A program made the translations under genes and the position numbers. 64,000 bases of DNA from CALDTK01 sp965213735 (GTDB lineage Bacteria > Bacteroidota > Bacteroidia > Chitinophagales > Saprospiraceae), in assembly GCA_965213735.1 (NCBI GenBank), contig CBDCAB010000006.1:1240001-1304000 (forward strand), given 5' to 3'. This document shows, piece by piece, positions 55,643-62,125 of this stretch (within the stretch, counting starts at the first letter, position 1; every line of letters begins with the position of its first letter). The notes under the pieces are model-generated. The model was given only the letters and a program-made list of their open reading frames with translations, made no database searches and was not told where the DNA came from.

Positions 55643-55943
55643 CTAAGCACGGAGGCCAAAATTCGCAACCCATACTTCGGCGACGCGATGCTAAGCTGTG
55701 GTAGTGTGCTCGATACGCTAAAGCCTTAAGCCCGGATCGTGCACTAGAATTGCTACTACGAGTCCTCAGCCCTTTGCCTACGGGCACTTGCTCAAAAATC
55801 TGTCCTCACCTTGGAAATCACCATGTCTGCGGAAAATTTTCTCCGCGAGTACCCGTATGCTTTGGGCTTGAGAACTCTCGCTACGCATCCCAATGCACGA
55901 TCCGGGCTAACAAATTTTCGAACCACAACACAAACTCAAACTT

Positions 55944-56525
55944 ATGATGATGTACAGAATGATTTTCTTGTTGCTCTTGGCGCCGCTATTCAGCTGCGGC
56001 AATGGAGCTGACACAAACACAGCGGCTGATCCTGAGGCTCCTTCGATGGAGGACGGGATGAGCGCGACAGACATGTCAACCACCGCTGATTTTACGGATG
56101 GCACGTGGTCGGCCGCAACCACCGACTACCTCGCGCTAAAAGATGCTCTGGTGGCCAGTGATTTGTCGGCCGCGAAATCGGCTGCGGCACAGATGCGCAC
56201 TGAACTCATGGAAGCCGACATGATGGCCATGGCTGAGGGACACGACGCGTATATGCGCCATCACAATATGCTGGTACCGGCCTTGGAGCGCGTGGAAGCA
56301 GCAAGCGATTTGTCGGCGGCTCGCGCTGCATTCGAGCAACTGACGGAGCCTATGGTAGCTGCGGTTGCTGACTTAGGGAGGGGAGCTAGCGAGCTATACC
56401 TTCAGCACTGCCCAATGGAGTTCGACAATGCCGGAGCCAATTGGCTATCGGATGAGCGCGAAATTCGCAATCCGTACTTCGGCGATGCGATGTTGACCTG
56501 CGGCAGAGTAGTAGAAACTCTTTAA
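55944..56525 (+). CDS. DUF3347 lipoprotein
   Basis: A 193-residue lipoprotein (signal MIFLLLLAPLFSC, lipid Cys near 18). A Met/Asp/Thr-rich linker leads into a DUF3347 domain: YLALKDALVASDLSAAKSAA, AYMRHHNMLVPALE, YLQHCPMEFDNAGANWLS and IRNPYFGDAMLTCG. It is related to the C-terminus of the upstream CusB and keeps the Trp and final Cys that CusB has lost. Such domains are thought to bind copper in the periplasm and pass it to the efflux pump. It is 214 bases beyond the original cusB end, a stretch with no supported gene. Confidence 0.85.
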   Translation: MMMYRMIFLLLLAPLFSCGNGADTNTAADPEAPSMEDGMSATDMSTTADFTDGTWSAATTDYLALKDALVASDLSAAKSAAAQMRTELMEADMMAMAEGHDAYMRHHNMLVPALERVEAASDLSAARAAFEQLTEPMVAAVADLGRGASELYLQHCPMEFDNAGANWLSDEREIRNPYFGDAMLTCGRVVETL

Positions 56526-56535
56526 TCCCGAAGTG

Positions 56536-57096
56536 ATGCCTAGCCCAGACCAAACAGGCCTTACCATCCACATTCGTGGTATGGTGTGCGAGCGCTGCCT
56601 GCTGGTGACTCGCCAACTGGCCGAAAATACCGGTGTGCCTGTAGTGCAGGTAGGGTATGGTGCAGTAACGTTTGGGCGCACACTTAGCGAGCTGCAGCAA
56701 ACCGAGTTTGCCGCGGCGCTCGAAGAGGTGGGCTTTGGACTCATACGGAGGCGTGACGAACTCTTGGCCGAGCACGTAGAGCATATTCTTCGTGACTTGG
56801 CCGAGGGTTCGCCTGCGCCACCTCGCACGGATCTGCGCGAGTTAATCATCGAGCGCCTCGATGCCCCATTTGACTGGGCAGCGGCGGCCTATCAGCGGCT
56901 CCACGACGAGACCGTTGCCCAGCGCTACAGCGCACTACTCATGCTGCGTGCTGCGCGCTTGCTACGCGAGGGTGAGTTACAAGCGGCGGAGGTGGGCAGC
57001 GCGCTAGGGTATGCGCACTTGTCGGGATTTTCTAGGGCGTTTAAGCGGTATTGGGGGGTGAGTCCTAGGGATGTGCGGAGCTCAGAGGAATCGTAA
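56536..57096 (+). CDS. AraC-type regulator with an HMA-like N-terminal metal motif
   Basis: A 186-residue protein. Residues 5-70 resemble a heavy-metal-associated fold with an IRGMVCERCLLVT motif (C..C), and the C-terminal 85 residues are an AraC helix-turn-helix domain (AARLLREGELQAAEVGSALGYAHLSGFSRAFKRYWGVSPRDVR). This arrangement, common in Bacteroidota copper clusters, suggests a Cu(I) or other thiophilic-metal sensor controlling the cus/cop genes. Start: ATG at 56536; a GTG three bases earlier is possible. Confidence 0.82.
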   Translation: MPSPDQTGLTIHIRGMVCERCLLVTRQLAENTGVPVVQVGYGAVTFGRTLSELQQTEFAAALEEVGFGLIRRRDELLAEHVEHILRDLAEGSPAPPRTDLRELIIERLDAPFDWAAAAYQRLHDETVAQRYSALLMLRAARLLREGELQAAEVGSALGYAHLSGFSRAFKRYWGVSPRDVRSSEES

Positions 57097-57443
57097 AGCC
57101 TGAGTAACGACCGAGGAATTATAAGCTCGGAAGCCAGGCCACCAGACGGCTGCTACACGTGGTCGCCTGAACTCTGAATAATAAAAGCAATGTCTCTGCA
57201 GATTGCCTGAGGTTAGCCTGCATGTGTCCTGCCGGTTCACACTTAGATACATGATAAGCAAATGCTTGCATCAGGCAAATCACTCAGCGCTTAAAATCGT
57301 TGTAGTAACAAATTATTCTGATGCAAGATTTCTCAAAGGCTGGTACGAAGTATAGCCGTGAGGCTTTAGCTCTAGGTTGCTACAATTCACAGATCAGCAT
57401 CGCGTACACTCCTTATGCAAAGTTTATCCCACCGCTTTATCGT
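57097..57443. other. Leader region of copA
   Basis: About 220 bases without a gene, then 123 bases (57321-57443) that are in frame with copA but do not resemble a signal peptide or copper oxidase. I take them as leader. No consensus promoter or perfect operator could be recognised. Confidence 0.35.
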
Positions 57444-59909
57444 ATGTCCGCAACTATGTTGATCATCATGTTGGTGGTTTTAGCGCAAGCCTTTATACTC
57501 TTTCCCATACAGGCACAGGCAGTAGCAGAGCCGATCATCAACGGGGACACGGTTCGCTACACCCTAACCGTTAGCCAGGACCGCATCAATATTACCGGTA
57601 AGGCAGCTCCAGCAATGTTGATAAATGGGGGACTTCCAGGACCTACTCTAAGATTCACTCGTGGAGATTACGCCATCATCACCGTTGCCAACGTGATGGA
57701 TGTCGAGACTTCAATGCATTGGCACGGTCTAATTCCGCCTAATCTCTACGATGGAGTTCCATACTTGAATACTCCGCCGATACTGCCAGGGGAAAGCTTC
57801 GTTTATAAATTCCGCCTCGACCAGGACGGTACTTTTTGGTACCACTCTCACACCGACCTTCAGGAGCAGCAGGGCGTGCTCGGGGCGATCGTAATCGAGC
57901 CGGAGGAACCGCCCGTCGAATACGACAGCGAGCTGGTGGTCGTACTCTCCGACTGGACCAACGAGCGCGCCGAGCAGCAACTCCGGACGCTCAAGCGCGG
58001 CAACGAGTGGTATGCTGTGAAGCGTGGCACCACGCAGCCGTGGAACCAAGTCATTGCGCGCGGTGCCGTTGGAGCCAAACTTTACTTCGCACTACAGCGG
58101 ATGCCCGACATGCAGATCTCGGACAACTACTACGATGCCTTCCTCCTCAACGGCGAGCGCGAACGTGAGTACCCGGACTACGAACCCGGGAAGCGCGTCC
58201 GCGTCCGTGTGGTGAACGGGGGCGCAGCCACGTACTTCTGGCTCACGTGGGGCGGCGTCACCCCGACGCTATTCTCGAGCGACGGGCTCGACGTGGTCCC
58301 GGTGCCGCACCCGAAGACCTTGATCGCGGTCTCGGAGACCTACGATTTCATCGTCGAGGTGCCGGCGTCCGGTCGGATAGAGCTCCTGGCCACCGCCATG
58401 GACGGCAGCGGGTCGACTTCGGCGTTCATCGGGCGCGGCGAGACGCTCGAGGCGCCGCGCGTGCCTGAACCCGACCTCATCGGGATGATGCAGCAGATGG
58501 CCGCGATGGGGATGAAGATGGGCGCGCCGTCGACGAAGTTCCGCCCCGATCACAATGACTCGATCGAGGTGATGCGCGAGTACGCCATGGACATGAGCGG
58601 CATGGACATGAGCGGCATGGACATGAGCGGCATGGACATGGGCCGCGCGGACATGAGCGGCATGGACGAAAACACGGCCAAAATGGACATGAGCGACATG
58701 GCCCGTGACAGTATGGAACACGACGACATGCAGACTAAGCACGACGGCATGAAGCACGACGGCATGAAGCACGATGGCATGAAGCATGACGGCATGAAGC
58801 GCGACGGCATGAAAGGCATGGGCGACATGGACCACGGAGCTGGAATGGGCGGGATGAAGCCGCCCGGCCTCGAAGCCGGCGGCAACCCGGAATACAACTA
58901 CACCTACCTCCGGAGTGCCGAGCCGACTTCCTATTCAGAGAACTTGCCCGTGCGCAATATGCTCTTCAACCTCACGGGCAACATGTACCGCTACACGTGG
59001 AGTATCAACGGAGTGCCCGTCAGCGAGACCGATAAGATCATGATCGAGCGCGGGGAGGTGGTCCGGATCACGATGAATAACCTGACGATGATGCACCATC
59101 CCATGCACCTGCATGGGCATTACTTCCGCGTCGTTAATGAAAACGGCGCCTACTCCCCCCTGAAACACACTGTCAACGTCGCGCCGATGCAGAAGGTCGT
59201 TATTGAATTCCTCGCCAACGAATATAATGATTGGTTCTTCCACTGCCACGTACTCTACCACATCAACTCTGGTATGGCACGGGTTTTCAGCTACGGGGAC
59301 GAGCGCAATGAGGAGCTCGAGAATTTCCCGCTCGCCAACCTTACCACCGAAGCCAACCACCTCTGGAGCTGGGGGCGCGCAACCCTCGCGAGCCACGCCT
59401 CGCGATTCTACTTCACGACATCCAACCTCCGCAACCAAGCCACCGTGAGCGCGGAGTACGGCTGGAACGAGAACCTCGAGTTGGAAGCCTCCTACGAGCG
59501 GTACTTCAACGACTACTGGCGGGTATTCGGCGGGGTAAATGTCGAGAACGCGGAGGAGGACTCCCACGACGAACTCGAGACAAGCGCCATCGTCGGAGTG
59601 CGCGCGCTGCTCCCGGGCCTCATCCAGGCCGACTTTCGTGTCGATGATAAATTACGCCCCCAAGTTGGATTCATGGGAGAGATGCTGCTGTTCCCGCGAA
59701 TAGCGCTCGAAGGCGAGTTCGAGTACCAGGCCGACTTCGACCTCCGGCGTCCGGAATCTTCTGATCCAGAGGTTGCGACGCCCACCGGATACATGGACGA
59801 ACTTACGTGGTCCTTGAATGCCGAGTACTTCCTTGCGAAGAACTGGGTACTCACTGCTGGTTACGACAACCGCTTCGGCTGGGGCGGGGGTATCATGGTA
59901 AGACTCTGA
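57444..59909 (+). CDS. copA: Multicopper oxidase CopA fused to a CopB-like outer-membrane domain
   Basis: An 821-residue protein from the ATG at 57444, which opens a signal peptide (MLIIMLVVLAQAFILFPIQAQA); a longer frame starts at 57321. The laccase-type copper ligands are all present: HWHGLIPPNLYDGVP, WYHSHTDLQEQQG, HPMHLHGHYFRV and FHCHVLYHINSGMARVF with the axial Met. Between them is a Met/His-rich spacer (58587-58860) that likely binds copper. After the oxidase (about residue 655) comes a CopB/PcoB-type barrel segment (FTTSNLRNQATVSAEYGW to the C-terminal GWGGGIMVRL), normally a separate protein. It oxidises Cu(I) in the envelope. Composition jumps from about 50% to over 60% G+C near 57840, within the gene. 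Confidence 0.88.
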   Translation: MSATMLIIMLVVLAQAFILFPIQAQAVAEPIINGDTVRYTLTVSQDRINITGKAAPAMLINGGLPGPTLRFTRGDYAIITVANVMDVETSMHWHGLIPPNLYDGVPYLNTPPILPGESFVYKFRLDQDGTFWYHSHTDLQEQQGVLGAIVIEPEEPPVEYDSELVVVLSDWTNERAEQQLRTLKRGNEWYAVKRGTTQPWNQVIARGAVGAKLYFALQRMPDMQISDNYYDAFLLNGEREREYPDYEPGKRVRVRVVNGGAATYFWLTWGGVTPTLFSSDGLDVVPVPHPKTLIAVSETYDFIVEVPASGRIELLATAMDGSGSTSAFIGRGETLEAPRVPEPDLIGMMQQMAAMGMKMGAPSTKFRPDHNDSIEVMREYAMDMSGMDMSGMDMSGMDMGRADMSGMDENTAKMDMSDMARDSMEHDDMQTKHDGMKHDGMKHDGMKHDGMKRDGMKGMGDMDHGAGMGGMKPPGLEAGGNPEYNYTYLRSAEPTSYSENLPVRNMLFNLTGNMYRYTWSINGVPVSETDKIMIERGEVVRITMNNLTMMHHPMHLHGHYFRVVNENGAYSPLKHTVNVAPMQKVVIEFLANEYNDWFFHCHVLYHINSGMARVFSYGDERNEELENFPLANLTTEANHLWSWGRATLASHASRFYFTTSNLRNQATVSAEYGWNENLELEASYERYFNDYWRVFGGVNVENAEEDSHDELETSAIVGVRALLPGLIQADFRVDDKLRPQVGFMGEMLLFPRIALEGEFEYQADFDLRRPESSDPEVATPTGYMDELTWSLNAEYFLAKNWVLTAGYDNRFGWGGGIMVRL
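58587..58646 (+). repeat. 15-base tandem repeat encoding MDMSG
   Basis: ATGGACATGAGCGGC occurs three times exactly (58587-58631), with a diverged fourth unit. It encodes part of the Met-rich copper-binding spacer of CopA. Confidence 0.9.
58737..58811 (+). repeat. 15-base tandem repeat encoding KHDGM
   Basis: Five units of AAGCACGACGGCATG (58737-58811), two exact and three with one silent or Arg change. It encodes K(H/R)DGM repeats that add His, Asp and Met ligands to the CopA spacer. Confidence 0.9.
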
Positions 59910-60023
59910 GGTAACCGAAGGCCCTATCCCTAATCAAAAGTCGGATGAATTACAGTGCACCAGGCAAATGCGGATGCTGCACCTAAATATGTGAGCATCT
60001 AGTGAAGCTATCGTTTCAGAATA

Positions 60024-60818
60024 CTAGTAGCTTACGCTTACTTCCTGCAAATCGATTTCAGACAAAAGAGTAAGATTACCTCGCTTATACGCGTCTAGCA
60101 TCCGTGAAATGTCGAGCGCAGATTTATCTGGAGTTGCAAAATTATCGTAGTCTTGGACGGTGACACCGTTCACCGTTCGAACATTGGTAGCTACTCGAAA
60201 TCTCGGCATGGCACCCCCGGGATGCGAATACGAAAGATAGTCGAGGCTACGATCTGCCGCGTCAAACCAATACAGAAATTCATCCTGATAGTCGTTGCCA
60301 CCCCCTTCTTTGGCAAATCGGATACGTATACGATCATACTCGCGGCCGTTAATTGTATCTTGACCTTCCAGTGTAGGCCGCACGGCCGGATCGAGCAAAG
60401 CATACGGCATAAAGGCGAAATAGATAACTGAATTTACTGAGTTGGCATAGGCTTTTTTCTTCTTATCGGTGAGTGGTTTCGGGTTACCAGCCACATAGCG
60501 AATAAGGGTATCATTGTCCAGTACGTCTCTTATTTCCAACCCGCTGGTACTGTCGATCCAGCTACGTTCGTAAACAAACCGGCCATCACGACGACTGTAC
60601 AAATAATTCTTATCGCGAAAGCGAAAGCTCACCTTTGCGTTGTTAAGTTTATTTACGCCCATAGCATCAACAGCATCGTGAATGATTCGTTTAGCGTAGG
60701 ACAACTCAGAAAGCTTCACTATGTCTGAAGCTGGGGCCTCAGGCACGTTGGATGGCTTGCTAGTACAGGATACAAATGCCAAAGTGATTACGACAGAAAG
60801 AACAAAGAGTTTAGGCAT
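60024..60818 (-). CDS. DUF6503-like lipoprotein
   Basis: A 264-residue lipoprotein (LSVVITLAFVSC, lipid Cys at residue 18). The mature part resembles DUF6503, a Bacteroidota family with an LolA/LppX-like fold: ALLDPAVRPTLEGQDTINGREYDRIRIRF near 150, FLYWFDAADRSLDYLSYSH near 190 and TVQDYDNFATPDKSALDI near 230. Probably an outer-membrane-associated lipid or hydrophobic ligand-binding protein. It converges with copA. Confidence 0.75.
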   Translation of the reverse strand: MPKLFVLSVVITLAFVSCTSKPSNVPEAPASDIVKLSELSYAKRIIHDAVDAMGVNKLNNAKVSFRFRDKNYLYSRRDGRFVYERSWIDSTSGLEIRDVLDNDTLIRYVAGNPKPLTDKKKKAYANSVNSVIYFAFMPYALLDPAVRPTLEGQDTINGREYDRIRIRFAKEGGGNDYQDEFLYWFDAADRSLDYLSYSHPGGAMPRFRVATNVRTVNGVTVQDYDNFATPDKSALDISRMLDAYKRGNLTLLSEIDLQEVSVSY

Positions 60819-60917
60819 ATTTTGGAAGTTAAATCTTTATTGAGGTGGACGAGCTAGGTTGTGCATGTATCGGCTATCCAATGGCTATTTTTGTGCAGTG
60901 ACGGATCTTGAGGTAAA

Positions 60918-61445
60918 CTAGCTTATCGCCCGTCTATGAAGCGGAATGTCAATAAGCATTGGTAGGCCTTGGATGGCTAGCCCAATAAGGAAAACCTTAG
61001 TTTTAATCGCGTCGTAGTCTGTAATTAACCAGATAAATACGGCGAGGTTAGTTACAGCCCAAAAGGCATACAGAACCCTACGCGTTCCGCCAGTTTTATA
61101 GGCAATATACGTGAAGGCAATAGCTCCGACAAGAAACCAAAGTGTTCGAAAGGTGAAGTGCTGAAACGTGTGGCTATCGATAGCCAGAGAGGCAAATACT
61201 AGCAGCATACCTACTACAACGGGTGCAACCCAAGCTTTGGACATAGACCATGATGCGCCCTCATCGGTATGGCTAGCATACCTAGTGTAGAGCGCGTCTG
61301 CTACTGGAACTAGCATCAATACTAGCCAGACCAGTGAGACAGTAGTCTTTGAAAATTCTGCCTGTTGTGCAGCCCAATAGGTGTAGAGGTAGCCAGCTGA
61401 TACTGCTACTCCCCAAAGTAGTAGGTGCCGAGTCGATGCCTTCAT
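60918..61445 (-). CDS. Hypothetical membrane protein
   Basis: A 175-residue protein with about six short hydrophobic helices (near residues 8-25, 33-50, 70-88, 95-112, 122-140 and 148-165). No family recognised. It lies between the copper-storage and DUF6503 genes on the same strand and could be cotranscribed with them. Confidence 0.65.
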   Translation of the reverse strand: MKASTRHLLLWGVAVSAGYLYTYWAAQQAEFSKTTVSLVWLVLMLVPVADALYTRYASHTDEGASWSMSKAWVAPVVVGMLLVFASLAIDSHTFQHFTFRTLWFLVGAIAFTYIAYKTGGTRRVLYAFWAVTNLAVFIWLITDYDAIKTKVFLIGLAIQGLPMLIDIPLHRRAIS

Positions 61446-61550
61446 AGTTGGTTATTTGTTATACGACCTACAATATGCCGCCTACCATCGAAGGCTGGGA
61501 AGTCTCCTGCCGCTAGATCTCTCGAGAAGATTTGCTTGCAGTCGGCCTAA

Positions 61551-61591
61551 CTTCCGAACTGCTCAGCACAAAGCCAAGGCAGTTCGGGAAG
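61551..61591 (-). terminator. Strong hairpin downstream of the copper-storage gene
   Basis: CTTCCGAACTGC (61551-61562) pairs with GCAGTTCGGGAAG (61579-61591), with one bulged base and a 16-base loop. It lies 16 bases past the stop of the copper-storage gene on the minus strand. No long T-run follows, so termination is uncertain. Confidence 0.45.
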
Positions 61592-61606
61592 GGGCATTTT
61601 GAGTGC

Positions 61607-61942
61607 TTACGCCGCCATTGCCCGGCAGCTTTCCATACACTTACGACACGCCTCGGCGCATTGCTTGCAGTACGGGTTATCATGATTCTTACACTCGTTG
61701 TAGCAGCGCTCGCAAGCATCGGCGTTAAGGGCGCAGGCCTGCTTATGTAAAGGACTTCCTGAGCTCATCAGATGCACGCTGGTTTGGCAGGTAGCAATGC
61801 AGTCGAGGCAGGTCTTGATGCACTCAGCCATCATTTCTTTACCAGGATGCTGGCTAATGCACAGTACGCAGGTAGTGTAGCAGTCGTTGCAATTATCAAT
61901 GCAGTCAGCCACTTTCTGGTCGATTCCTTCAAAGTTCTTCAT
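61607..61942 (-). CDS. Four-helix-bundle copper-binding (Csp-like) protein
   Basis: A 111-residue protein with 17 cysteines in CxxxC or CxxC spacing along helices (CIDNCNDCYTTCVLC, CIKTCLDCIATC, CERCYNEC, CKQCAEACRKCMESC). This is the pattern of copper storage proteins (Csp, formerly DUF326), which line the inside of a four-helix bundle with Cys thiolates and hold many Cu(I) ions. With no signal peptide it should be the cytosolic Csp3 type. It completes the copper island. Confidence 0.93.
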   Translation of the reverse strand: MKNFEGIDQKVADCIDNCNDCYTTCVLCISQHPGKEMMAECIKTCLDCIATCQTSVHLMSSGSPLHKQACALNADACERCYNECKNHDNPYCKQCAEACRKCMESCRAMAA

Positions 61943-62125
61943 CGTGATTTTGGTGTTTGAGTTTGTGTTTGATTACACTTACGATAAAACCATACTGGTG
62001 GCGAGGTTCGCAAGAGGGGGGGTGGTGGTAAATATTTTGCGAAAGCTGGTAAAGGGATGGAAAGTGGTCTAGTCAACGAGAAAAAATTGCCGCCGGGTTC
62101 CGCTCGCATAGCGTACTATTAGGTC

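Noticed and set aside
55811..56011. 66-residue frame between cusB and the DUF3347 lipoprotein
   Set aside because: It runs into the lipoprotein gene in another frame, has no family resemblance and mirrors no conserved neighbour.
57321..57443. 41-residue N-terminal extension of CopA
   Set aside because: It would place a hydrophilic stretch before a perfectly good signal peptide, so the internal ATG at 57444 is preferred.
57836..59567. Long alternative frames on both strands inside copA
   Set aside because: They are produced by the high G+C of this part of the gene, and their products (Arg-, His- or Val-rich) are low-complexity shadows of the copper oxidase.
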